Positions 29,101 through 35,810 of a stretch of DNA of 57,040 bases are shown here, in pieces. A program made the translations under genes and the position numbers. Source of the stretch: Sandaracinus sp. (GTDB lineage: Bacteria > Myxococcota_A > Polyangia > Polyangiales > Houyiibacteriaceae). The stretch is taken from assembly GCA_002699025.1 (NCBI GenBank), contig PABA01000186.1:1-57040 (forward strand), written 5' to 3'. The notes below the pieces were generated by a model. The model saw nothing but the letters and a program-made list of their open reading frames with translations. It searched no databases and was not told where the DNA came from. Position 1 is the stretch's first letter. Each line of letters starts with the position of its first letter.

Positions 29101-29878
29101 AGGGCGAGGGCGGATCCTCGGCGACCTTCTGCGCGAGGATCTGCAAGGGCGGTCCGTCGAAGGGGAGGCAGCCGGTGAGCGCCTCGAAGAGCATCACGCC
29201 GACCGCGTACCAATCGGCGGCCGCCTCCGCCGGCAGGCCCTTCGCTTGCTCCGGGGACATGTAGGCGGCCGTGCCCTCGACGTGCTCACCCGAGCCCGTG
29301 TCGTGCGCGTGCGTGTCGCGCGTCAGGCCGAAGTCGAGGACGACGAGGCGCCCCGTGTCCGCCTCGACGACGACGTTCGAGGGCTTCACGTCCCGGTGCA
29401 CGCGGCCGGCGGCGTGGAGGGCGGCGAGCCCCTCGCCCAGCTGGGCGAGCACCCCGCGGAGGCGCGCTTCGTGGAAGTGGGGCGCCTTGCGGCGGCGGCG
29501 CCGGAAGCCGCTGTCGCCGTCCTCGGGCGGCCCCGGGGGGAGGGTGACGCGCTCGCTGTCGATGACGTGGGAGGCGCCCCGGACCCAGTGGAGGAAGTCC
29601 ATGCCCTCCACGAGCTCCATGGAGAAGAACCACTCGTCGCTGCCGCCGAAGAGCTCGCCCAGGCGCACGAGGTGGCGGTGGCGGAGGTCGGCGAGGGCGC
29701 GGAACTCGGCCTTCAGGCGGTAGAAGGCCTGGGGGCTGCGATGGCGCACGGCCTTGAGCGCGACCTCGACGCCGAGCGAGCGATCGAAGGCCCGGTAGAC
29801 GGTGCCCATGCCGCCGCGGCCGAGGACGCCACGGACCTCGAAGCGGTCGCGCAAGACGTGCCCACTCGCCAACCCCAT
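26111..29878 (-). CDS. Ser/Thr protein kinase fused to AAA-type ATPase and TPR-like helical region
   Basis: This is a 1255-residue protein. Kinase at about 12-290: GRGGMGTVYRA loop, Lys 42, HRDVKPSN 161-168, DFG 182-184, MSPEQ. A signalling NTPase follows: FVGRDREIHALRRAF then P-loop GESGVGKT 345-352 and Walker B VVVWIDDFHWAD, as in the AAA_16/STAND class. Residues about 700-1255 are Ala/Leu/Arg-rich helical repeats, probably TPR. Such kinase-ATPase-TPR proteins are typical of myxobacteria and Actinobacteria and are thought to be scaffolded signal integrators. All kinase catalytic residues are present. No transmembrane segment is seen. ATG at 29878 opens MGLASGHVLRDRFEV, the standard kinase N-terminus. 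Confidence 0.93.
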   Translation of the reverse strand: MGLASGHVLRDRFEVRGVLGRGGMGTVYRAFDRSLGVEVALKAVRHRSPQAFYRLKAEFRALADLRHRHLVRLGELFGGSDEWFFSMELVEGMDFLHWVRGASHVIDSERVTLPPGPPEDGDSGFRRRRRKAPHFHEARLRGVLAQLGEGLAALHAAGRVHRDVKPSNVVVEADTGRLVVLDFGLTRDTHAHDTGSGEHVEGTAAYMSPEQAKGLPAEAAADWYAVGVMLFEALTGCLPFDGPPLQILAQKVAEDPPSPSELTVGIAPDLERACVGLLRRDPAERGGAELLREIASAQGQKLRSASVTLPVDDSPFVGRDREIHALRRAFDDGRRGKPVMARVLGESGVGKTALVRRFLDELAEAVPELVLLEGRCYAHELVPYKAWDGVVDAISRQLRRIEGLTSPAHAAWLLPKNVHDLARVFPVLQRVPAIADLVPPSEKVENPERLRRRAFDALRELLRNLGREGPVVVWIDDFHWADRDSRLLLEDLLAVHDAPPLLLVTTERPSRDETPPGVHARALPLEPLASSETLALARELGVRYGQEVAEGELAGVVEESGGHPMFLQQLIRRASKSERPGSLRLDDVIRTRVARLEPSARRLLEVICVSGVPLALRTLGAATGLETGRVSELLSELEGEQLVRSGPTDAARLEPFHDRIREAVIDALEPDERARHHAALAAALGEGAAESEDDRDVVRHLAEAGHRERAARAAEAAAERATRSLAFDRASELYRMALALGRHTPSEQLRLRLALSDALANAGQGALEAAKGFLEAADAADTTDPDEALTLRTRALEQLAMSGHTEQAMELLRSLCVAVGVRLPRTKLGALFSLLRRRLQIRLRGLPERLDAELTDSMKATESPIYRLYTAAFVHLPILDPILANELHARTLVDALREDDTETLALCLSREAGVCLTFNASNVEQAQHAVRLATPVFGTSPNPDHQAWLTVGNGLRHYFTGHFERALTEFRRGLELWSSVPVAHVANISQVSVFAMGCLRYMGQLSELRSELDRARRDAAWRGNRYLWTLSTVAFGLPILLQDGLEASRRDLEQLDLESPLVRTGANGWYLARAEAEEALYDDRSAAELAEHVAVMRRYRRTQFGLVVTWGAELVWLLGRLHLARADAGVPGEAKRALKLAKNLLRRPLSYARIFGQALLAGARHRLGDLAGSRAALEECAVRAELHGHELVAEAARLRLVQLGFGSASQERSATRFFEAQRVRDLEATLRLFMPGFREAALPAGDAPRLPAGER

Positions 29879-30020
29879 CAGGGGGGGATTGTATCAGGGA
29901 TGGAAAAGTCCGTCCCGGCAGTCCGGGGCTGGGGACGGCCTCGATGGCCAGGGTCGGCCTGCGTCGGCGGCGCGTTCCCGCGTTCGCGTGAGTCGAGGTG
30001 CGCTCCGCGCGCGTTTCGCC

Positions 30021-30132
30021 GGGAGCCCTGCGGACGCTGCGCGGGAGCCCTGCGGACGCTGCGCGGGAGCCCTGCGGACGGCTGCGCGGGAGCCCTGCGG
30101 ACGCTGCACGGGAGCCCTGCCAGACGCTGCGC
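30021..30132. repeat. 22-23-bp tandem repeat, five copies
   Basis: Units start at 30021, 30043, 30065, 30088 and 30110 and read GGGAGCCCTGCGGACGCTGC plus two bases. The third unit has one extra G; the fifth is altered (CCTGCCAGACG). On the other strand the unit contains GTCCGCAGGGCTC, which matches variants in the array at 5339-5568. The array lies just downstream of the stop of the TetR gene at 30148 (minus strand). Confidence 0.93.
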
Positions 30133-30147
30133 GGAGTCTTGTGGGCG

Positions 30148-30780
30148 TCAGCCCTGGGCCAGCACGTCGGCCGTGTACAGGCGGATCATCCGCTTGGTCT
30201 CCGCGAGCAAGGCGCGCGATCGGGGGCGCTCGTAGCGCAGCCCGGCGAAGAGCATCGCGGCGACCGTCTCGACGAGCGTCGTCGCGACGGTCTCGCGGCG
30301 CTCCTCCGAGAGCGCGGGCGCGTAGCCGCCCAGGATCGCCGCCGTCCGCTCGACGATGCGCCGCTGGTAGCGCTCGCCGGTCTCGGCGACCTCCCCCACG
30401 AGCGCGAGGTGGCTCGACCAGACCGCGCGCCAGGCCGGCTCCGTGTCCTGCAGGTGCGCGAAGGCGTCGACGACCGCCTCCACGAGCTCGTCCCAGGGCC
30501 GCCCCTGCGCTTCCGCGACCACCTCCTCGAAGAGCGCGTTCTCCCGCTCCATGAGCCGCTCGGCGAGCGTCACGAAGATGGCCTTCTTCCCCGGGAAGAA
30601 CTGGTAGAGCGAGCCAATGGACGTCCCCGCCGCCGCGGCGATGGCCTCCGTCGTGACCCCGTCGAAGCCGCTCTCGGCGAAGAGCGTCGCCGCCGCCTCG
30701 AGGATGGCCTCGTAGCGGCGCCGGCTGCGCGCCTGGCTGGGCCGGCGGCGTGGTCGATCCTCGGGCTCCACGAGGGTCAC
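30148..30780 (-). CDS. TetR family transcriptional regulator
   Basis: This is a 210-residue protein. The HTH part reads YEAILEAAATLFAESGFDGV then TTEAIAAAAGTSIGSLYQFF, followed by a C-terminal helical domain of a type seen in many fatty-acid and drug-responsive TetR proteins. The start is GTG at 30780 (VTLVEPEDRP), giving the canonical short basic lead before the HTH; longer readings run through repeat-like intergenic sequence. It is divergent from the P450 gene; the two starts are 370 bp apart with two matching operators close to the P450. Confidence 0.9.
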   Translation of the reverse strand: MTLVEPEDRPRRRPSQARSRRRYEAILEAAATLFAESGFDGVTTEAIAAAAGTSIGSLYQFFPGKKAIFVTLAERLMERENALFEEVVAEAQGRPWDELVEAVVDAFAHLQDTEPAWRAVWSSHLALVGEVAETGERYQRRIVERTAAILGGYAPALSEERRETVATTLVETVAAMLFAGLRYERPRSRALLAETKRMIRLYTADVLAQG

Positions 30781-31150
30781 GTTAGCAGCTCGCCCTCCGC
30801 TCCGATGCCGCGTTCGCGGGAGGCGCCTTCGGCGTCGGCTCTCCGCCTTCCGCCGTCCGCTCTCCGGGGCGGGCAGCGGAGCGAGGACCGCGCTGGGCCG
30901 AGCGACTCCCGGTCGCGAGCTTCGACGCGACCGAGGCCTCGCGCTCGTCCGCGAACACGGCCGCCGCCGCGCAGTCCCCCCCGACCGGCGGAAGGCGGAA
31001 GAGCGATGGCCGAGCCTTGCTCCCGTCGAGAGCCCGAGCCAGCGCTGGACAAAATGTGAGGCATGCCTCACGTTTCTCCTGAACATGAGGGTGTTCTCAT
31101 GTTTTGCCCCCTGTGCCCGTCGCGGTACTCCGGGGCGGGAGGTCTTGCGA
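30781..31150. other. divergent TetR/P450 intergenic region
   Basis: No gene is seen in these 370 bp. The P450-proximal 100 bp are markedly richer in A/T than the surroundings (around AAAATGTGAGG and CATGTTTTG) and hold two operator-like palindromes. The TetR-proximal part is GC-rich without obvious repeats. Confidence 0.7.
31056..31103. promoter_or_regulatory. two operator palindromes between TetR and P450 genes
   Basis: GTGAGGCATGCCTCAC (31056-31071) is a perfect 16-bp palindrome. AACATGAG-N6-CTCATGTT (31082-31103) is a perfect inverted repeat with six spacer bases. Both obey TGAG-N6-CTCA, so they are probably two sites for one dimeric regulator, most simply the TetR protein encoded divergently. 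The second ends 47 bp before the P450 start codon, where it could block RNA polymerase. Confidence 0.82.
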
Positions 31151-32509
31151 ATGGAGTTCGTGCGCGTACCGGGACGCCCCCTCGTGGGGCACCTCTTCGA
31201 CGCCTGGGAGGACGGCCCCCGCTTCATGCTGCGCGGCCTCCTCGAGCACGGCGATCACGTCTGCTTCCGCTTCGCCCACTACGACTACCGCCTCATCGGC
31301 GACCCGGAGGACGTCCGCCACGTGCTCGTGCGCCACCACGAGAACTACGTGAAGAGCCGCAACTACGCCGGCCTCCGGCTCACCCTCGGCGAGGGCCTCG
31401 TCACCTCCGAGGGCGCTCATTGGAAGCGCCAGCGCAAGCTCGCCCAGCCGGTCTTCACGCCGCGCCGCCTCACGGGCTTCGTCGACACCATGGCCGCCTG
31501 CACCGACGCGCTCCTCGAGGACTGGGAGCGACGCGGCCGCGGCGCCCCGCTCGCCCTCGACGTGCACCGCGAGATGATGCGCCTGACGTTCCGCATCGTC
31601 GGCCTGACCCTCATGGGCGTGGACCTCGAGGGCGAAGCGCAGACCTTCGCCGGAGCCCTCGAGGAGGCGCTCCACTTCGCGAACGACTACGTCGAGAACC
31701 CGCTCTCGCTTCCGCCCTGGGTGCCCACCGCGCGCAACCGCCGCTTCCGCGCCGCCATGGCGACCCTCGACGGAACGGTCGGGCGTCTCGTCCGCGCGCG
31801 CCGCGAAGAGGGCGGCGAGGAGGACCTGCTCGGCATGCTCGTGGCCGCGACCGACGGCGGCGAGCGCATGACCGACGCGCAGCTCCGCGACGAGGTGCTG
31901 ACCATGGTGGTCGCCGGCCACGAGACCACGGCCAACGCCCTCAGCTGGACCTGGGCGCTCCTCTCGCAGCACCCGGCCGTGGCCCGGCGCGTCGAGGCCG
32001 AGGCGCGGAGCGTGCTCGGCGACGGGCCCCCGACGGCGGCGGACCTCGATCGCCTCGAGTACACGGAGCGCGTCATCCGCGAGGCGCTCCGGCTCCACCC
32101 GCCCGTCTGGATCATCGAGCGCGACGCCCTCGCCGAGGACTCGCTCGGCGGCTACCGCGTCCCGGCGGGGGCCACGGTCGCCATCAGCCCCTACGCGCTC
32201 CACCGCCACCCGCGCTGGTGGGCCAACCCCGAGGGCTTCGATCCCGATCGCTTCCTCCCGGAGCGCGTCGCCGAGCGCCCGCGTTACGTCTACCTCCCCT
32301 TCGGCGCCGGCCCGCGGGTCTGCATCGGCGCCGGCTTCGCGCTCATGGAGGCGAAGCTGATCCTCGCCATGATCGCCCGCCGGCACCGGCTCGAGCTCGA
32401 GCCCGGTCACCCGCTCGAGGCCGACCCCGGCATCACGCTCCGTCCCCGCCACGGCGTCCGCGTCCGCGTGCGCCCGGCGCCTCCGGCGACCCGGGACGCC
32501 GCCGCCTGA
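31151..32509 (+). CDS. cytochrome P450
   Basis: This is a 452-residue heme monooxygenase. The I-helix oxygen-binding motif AGHETT is at 255-260, the K-helix ExxR in EALR at 311-314, and the heme loop FGAGPRVCIGAGFA has thiolate Cys 391. The sequence around it (YLPFGAGPRVCIG, DPDRFLPER) is closest to the eukaryote-like/CYP102-CYP4-type group that hydroxylates fatty acids or terpenoids. No ferredoxin or reductase is adjacent; it must use a remote partner. ATG at 31151 follows GGGAGGTCTTGCGA, a good ribosome binding site; an upstream reading from 31085 would overlap the operator. It is probably regulated by the TetR protein encoded divergently. Confidence 0.94.
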   Translation: MEFVRVPGRPLVGHLFDAWEDGPRFMLRGLLEHGDHVCFRFAHYDYRLIGDPEDVRHVLVRHHENYVKSRNYAGLRLTLGEGLVTSEGAHWKRQRKLAQPVFTPRRLTGFVDTMAACTDALLEDWERRGRGAPLALDVHREMMRLTFRIVGLTLMGVDLEGEAQTFAGALEEALHFANDYVENPLSLPPWVPTARNRRFRAAMATLDGTVGRLVRARREEGGEEDLLGMLVAATDGGERMTDAQLRDEVLTMVVAGHETTANALSWTWALLSQHPAVARRVEAEARSVLGDGPPTAADLDRLEYTERVIREALRLHPPVWIIERDALAEDSLGGYRVPAGATVAISPYALHRHPRWWANPEGFDPDRFLPERVAERPRYVYLPFGAGPRVCIGAGFALMEAKLILAMIARRHRLELEPGHPLEADPGITLRPRHGVRVRVRPAPPATRDAAA

Positions 32510-32521
32510 GGGTCCGCCCGG

Positions 32522-32633
32522 CGCGGCCGTCCCGACGCGGCCGTCCCGACGCGGCCATCCCGGCGCGGCCGTCCCGGCGCGGCCATCCCGACGCGGCCAT
32601 CCCGACGCGGCCATCCCGGCGCGGCCATCCCGG
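32522..32633. repeat. 14-bp tandem repeat, eight copies
   Basis: Eight units of CGCGGCCATCCCGA run from 32522 without interruption. Variation is restricted to A/G at position 8 and A/G at position 14. It fills the gap between the P450 stop and the DUF4202 gene (152 bp). The unit agrees at 11 of 14 positions with that of the array at 1-110 when phased on CGCGGCCAT. Confidence 0.95.
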
Positions 32634-32661
32634 CGACCGCGCCTCGTGTAGGCTGGGCGCC

Positions 32662-33246
32662 ATGAGCGACGGGAAGCTGGAGCGCGCCTTCGAGCGCATC
32701 GACGCCGCCAACGCCGAGGACCCGCGCGAGGAGGAGGTCGACGGGGAGGCCGTGCCCAAGGAGTGGATCTACGGCCGCCGCATGAGCGCCACCCTCGACG
32801 CCTTCCGCCCGGACGCGCCCGAGCCGGTGAAGCTCGCGGCCCGCGCCCAGCACATCCAGCGCTGGAAGATCCCGCGCGACGAGTACCCGATGGACCGCAA
32901 GGGCTACCTCCGCTGGCGCCAGACCCTCTACGGCATGCATGCGGACCTCGCCGCGGCGATCTGCGAGGAGGTCGGCTACGACGCCGAGACCATCGCGAAG
33001 GTGCGCAAGCTGCTCCGCAAGAAGGGGCTGAAGAGCGACCCGGACGTGCAGCTCCTCGAGGACGTGATCTGCCTCGTCTTCCTCGAGCACTACTTCGCCG
33101 CCTTCGCCGCGGAGCACGAGGAGGAGAAGGTGATCTCCATCCTCCAGAAGACCTGGCGCAAGATGAGCGAGGCGGGCCAGCGGGCGGCCCTCGCCCTCGA
33201 GCTCGGTCCCGAGCGGGCGCTCGTCGAGAAGGCGCTCGCCGGATGA
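32662..33246 (+). CDS. DUF4202 family protein
   Basis: This is a 194-residue cytosolic protein. The motif ERIDAANAEDPREEEVDGEA, then KLAARAQHIQRWKIPRDEYP, RKGYLRWRQTLYGMHA and LLEDVICLVFLEHYF fit the DUF4202 family, which is widespread but uncharacterised. Conserved His and Asp residues (AQHIQRW, EDVICLVFLEHYF) suggest a helical metal-dependent fold of the HD-like type, which is inference. ATG at 32662 is the first start after the 14-bp array. It overlaps the next gene by four bases (ATGA), so the two are translationally coupled. Confidence 0.85.
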   Translation: MSDGKLERAFERIDAANAEDPREEEVDGEAVPKEWIYGRRMSATLDAFRPDAPEPVKLAARAQHIQRWKIPRDEYPMDRKGYLRWRQTLYGMHADLAAAICEEVGYDAETIAKVRKLLRKKGLKSDPDVQLLEDVICLVFLEHYFAAFAAEHEEEKVISILQKTWRKMSEAGQRAALALELGPERALVEKALAG

Positions 33247-33545
33247 GCGAGGAGGGCGAAGCGCCTCGGCGGGGCGGCCGGGTGCGCATCCGCTACTGCA
33301 CCCGCTGCCGTTGGCTCCTCCGCGCCGGCTGGCTCGCCCAGGAGCTGCTCAGCACCTTCGCCGACGAGCTCGAGGAGGTCGCCCTCGCGCCCTCGGACGT
33401 CGCCGGCACCTTCCGCGTCGAGCTCGATGGCGCCCCGCTCTGGGATCGGCGCACGGACGGCGGTTTCCCCCAGGCGAGGGAGCTGAAGCAGCGTGTCCGG
33501 GACGCCATCGCCCCCGGGCGCGACCTCGGTCACCTGGACCGATGA
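33243..33545 (+). CDS. Rdx/SelW-type thioredoxin-like protein
   Basis: This is a 100-residue protein with VRIRYCTRCRWLLRAGWLAQ, the CxxC redox motif at the end of the first strand as in the SelT/SelW/SelH (Rdx) family. The second Cys is encoded by TGC, not UGA, so it is the Cys form. DGAPLWDRRTDGGFPQARELK is the conserved C-terminal part with the FP motif. A redox role with unknown partners is likely. The ATG overlaps the stop of the DUF4202 gene, which fixes the start. Confidence 0.9.
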   Translation: MSEEGEAPRRGGRVRIRYCTRCRWLLRAGWLAQELLSTFADELEEVALAPSDVAGTFRVELDGAPLWDRRTDGGFPQARELKQRVRDAIAPGRDLGHLDR

Positions 33546-33582
33546 CGCGCGGGCCCCGCGAGCCGTGTAGGCTCTCGGGTTC

Positions 33583-35421
33583 ATGGAGCGCCCGTCCGAG
33601 CCCCTGCTCCGCGAGATCGTCGCCCACCTCCCCTACGTCGCGACGATCATCGATCCGGAGTGCCGCCTGCTCTGGGTCAACCAGATCGATCCGGCGGTGC
33701 CCCTCGAGTCGGTGATCGGTCAGCCGATCGACGGGTCGATCCACGAGGACCACCGAGCCGCTTTCGTCGCGCTCGTCCGGGACAGCTTCGCGACGGGCGA
33801 GAGCGGCTACCGCGAGGTGCGGGCGTTCCTGCGGACCGAGGGCTGGCGCTGGTACGGCGTGCAGATCGTCCCGATCGCGGGCGAGGGGGAGCGGCGCGCC
33901 TTGATGCTCGGCATCGACGTGACCGAACGGCGCGAGGCGATCGCCGCCATCGAGGCCAGCGAGGCGCGCTTCCGGGCCGTCACGGTGGCGCTCCCGGAGG
34001 TGCTCACGGTCGTCGATGGGGAAGGGAGGATCCTGCAGACGAACCGGCCGACCCCGGACGAAGCCTTCGGCGCCTCGATCGTCGAGTACGCTGCGCCGGA
34101 GGACCGGGAGCGCGTACGGGAGGCGCTCGAGAGTCTCTTCGCGGGCGCCGAGCCCGCGCCCTTCGACACGCGCTCGGCGCACGACGGGCGCGTGTACGAG
34201 AACCGCCTGCTCCGGCTCCCACCCGAGGGCGACGAGCCGCGCGCGCTGTGCATCTCCCTCGACGTGACGGAGCGGCGCGAGGCCGACCGGCGGCAGCGCG
34301 AGCTCGAGGCGCAGCTCATCGAGGCGCAGAAGATGGAGAGCCTCGGTCAGCTCGCCGGGGGCGTCGCCCACGACTTCAACAACCTCCTGACGGCGATGCT
34401 CAGCCAGCTCTCGCTCGCCATGGAGGACATCGGCCCCGAGCACCCCGCCCACGCGGACCTCGCGCTCGTCGAGGGCGGCATCGAGCGCGCGGCCGAGCTC
34501 ACGCGGCAGCTCCTCACCTTCGGCCGGCGCCAGCCCCATCGCCCCGAGCGCATCGATCTGCGCGAGCTGGTGGAGGGCTCGGCGCGCCTCCTCCGGCGAA
34601 CGCTCCCCGCGTCCATCTCGCTCGAGGTCGACCTCGGCGCGGCGCCGGCCTGGATCGATGCGGACCCGGGGGCCCTCGAGCAGGTGCTCCTGAACCTCTG
34701 CGTGAACGCGCGCGACGCCATCGAGGGGGAGGGGCGGATCGGCGTCGCGGTCGAGGCCGACGAGGGCGAGGTCACGCTCCTCGTCGAGGACGACGGCGCC
34801 GGGATGACGCCGGCCGTGCTCGCGCGGATCTACGAGCCCTTCTTCACGACGAAGGAGGTCGGCAAGGGCACGGGCCTCGGCCTCTCGATCGTGCACGGCG
34901 TGGTCGCGCGCCACGAGGGCCGGCTCGAGGTGGACAGCGCGCCCGGGGAGGGGAGCCGCTTCCGGGTGCACCTCGCGCGGGCCGAGCCGGCGCCGCGCGA
35001 GGTGGTGCCGGCCGAGGAGCCGGAGCCGGAGGCGCAGAAGAACCGCGGCACGGTGCTCCTGGCCGAGGACACGGCCTCCGTGCGGCGCGTCCTGGCGCGC
35101 GTGCTCGAGCTGGCGGGCTTCCGGGTGCTCGAGGCCGTCGACGGGGCAGACGCGCTCCGCGTGGTCGACGCGCATGGCGAGCCCATCGACGCGGCCGTGC
35201 TGGACGCCATGATGCCGAAGCTCAGCGGGCGCGACGTGTACGAGCGCCTGGTGGAGCGCCAGCCGGATCTGGTCGCGGTGTTCTGCACGGGCTACGCGGC
35301 GGACGTCTTCCCGCCGGGCTACCTCGAGGAGCGGGGCCTGCGCCTCCTCTCGAAGCCCTTCCCGCCGATGAAGCTGATCGAGCTGCTGGACGAGCTCGTC
35401 GCCGCGCGCGCCGGCTCTTGA
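33583..35421 (+). CDS. cytosolic PAS hybrid histidine kinase with C-terminal receiver
   Basis: This is a 612-residue protein. Two PAS-like domains (about 10-115 and 122-230, each ending in a DVTERREA coiled segment) are followed by HisKA with phospho-acceptor His 263 in AGGVAHDFNNLLTAM, then HATPase_c with NLCVNARDAIEG, VEDDGAGM and GKGTGLGLSIVHG. A receiver makes up the last 120 residues (LLAEDTASVRR, phospho-acceptor in VLDAMMPKLSG, Lys in LLSKPFPP). No membrane segment is seen. The HDFNN-type H-box is common in myxobacterial soluble hybrid kinases. No cognate regulator is adjacent, so output is remote. ATG at 33583 is the first start after a 37-bp gap. Confidence 0.92.
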   Translation: MERPSEPLLREIVAHLPYVATIIDPECRLLWVNQIDPAVPLESVIGQPIDGSIHEDHRAAFVALVRDSFATGESGYREVRAFLRTEGWRWYGVQIVPIAGEGERRALMLGIDVTERREAIAAIEASEARFRAVTVALPEVLTVVDGEGRILQTNRPTPDEAFGASIVEYAAPEDRERVREALESLFAGAEPAPFDTRSAHDGRVYENRLLRLPPEGDEPRALCISLDVTERREADRRQRELEAQLIEAQKMESLGQLAGGVAHDFNNLLTAMLSQLSLAMEDIGPEHPAHADLALVEGGIERAAELTRQLLTFGRRQPHRPERIDLRELVEGSARLLRRTLPASISLEVDLGAAPAWIDADPGALEQVLLNLCVNARDAIEGEGRIGVAVEADEGEVTLLVEDDGAGMTPAVLARIYEPFFTTKEVGKGTGLGLSIVHGVVARHEGRLEVDSAPGEGSRFRVHLARAEPAPREVVPAEEPEPEAQKNRGTVLLAEDTASVRRVLARVLELAGFRVLEAVDGADALRVVDAHGEPIDAAVLDAMMPKLSGRDVYERLVERQPDLVAVFCTGYAADVFPPGYLEERGLRLLSKPFPPMKLIELLDELVAARAGS

Positions 35422-35810
35422 CGGTCCCGCCCGCCGTGCGCACCTGAGGCGGGCCATGCGCACGACATCGTCGACCCCCGCTCCCGCCGTCGCCCCGGGC
35501 CCCCACCCGGCGAGCGAGGCGGACGCGCGCGCGCCGTCGACGATCGCTCTCCGCTGAGCCCACCGAGCTTCCCGGCCCGGTCCATCGACGCCCCGCTCGC
35601 GCCCGAGCGGGGCGTCGCGCGTTTCGGCGCCTCGCGTTTCGGCCCGGCGCTCCCGCTCCAGCGAGCCGGCCCGAGAGCCCGCCCCGCGGCCCGGACCCGT
35701 CCCCCGGGCGCGGGCCCCGCGGCGCCGAGCTCGCCGAACGAGCGGCCCCGCGGCCCCCGAACGAACCCCGCCCCGTTCCCGCGGCGCGCGGCGGGGAGGA
35801 GAAGAGAACC
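35422..35810. other. 389-bp GC-rich intergenic region before the EF-Tu paralogue
   Basis: It contains a strong hairpin (35586-35617) and two GCGTTTCGG copies (35617-35642). The GGCGGGGAGGAGAAGAGAACC before the ATG at 35811 contains a good ribosome binding site (GGAGGAG). No gene is visible. Confidence 0.7.
35586..35617. terminator. perfect 14-bp stem hairpin, probable transcription terminator
   Basis: CGACGCCCCGCTCG (35586-35599) and CGAGCGGGGCGTCG (35604-35617) pair perfectly around a CGCC loop. It is 165 bp downstream of the histidine kinase stop and 194 bp before the next start. There is no strong T-run (GCGTTTCGG follows), so it may be a terminator acting with Rho or a barrier that protects the transcript end. 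Confidence 0.6.

Noticed and set aside
30021-30132. CRISPR array
   Set aside because: Direct tandem repeat without unique spacers.
26312-30235. A 1307-codon open frame opposite the kinase-ATPase gene
   Set aside because: The minus strand reading has complete kinase and P-loop motifs; the plus strand gives Ala/Gly/Glu-rich sequence without any domain.
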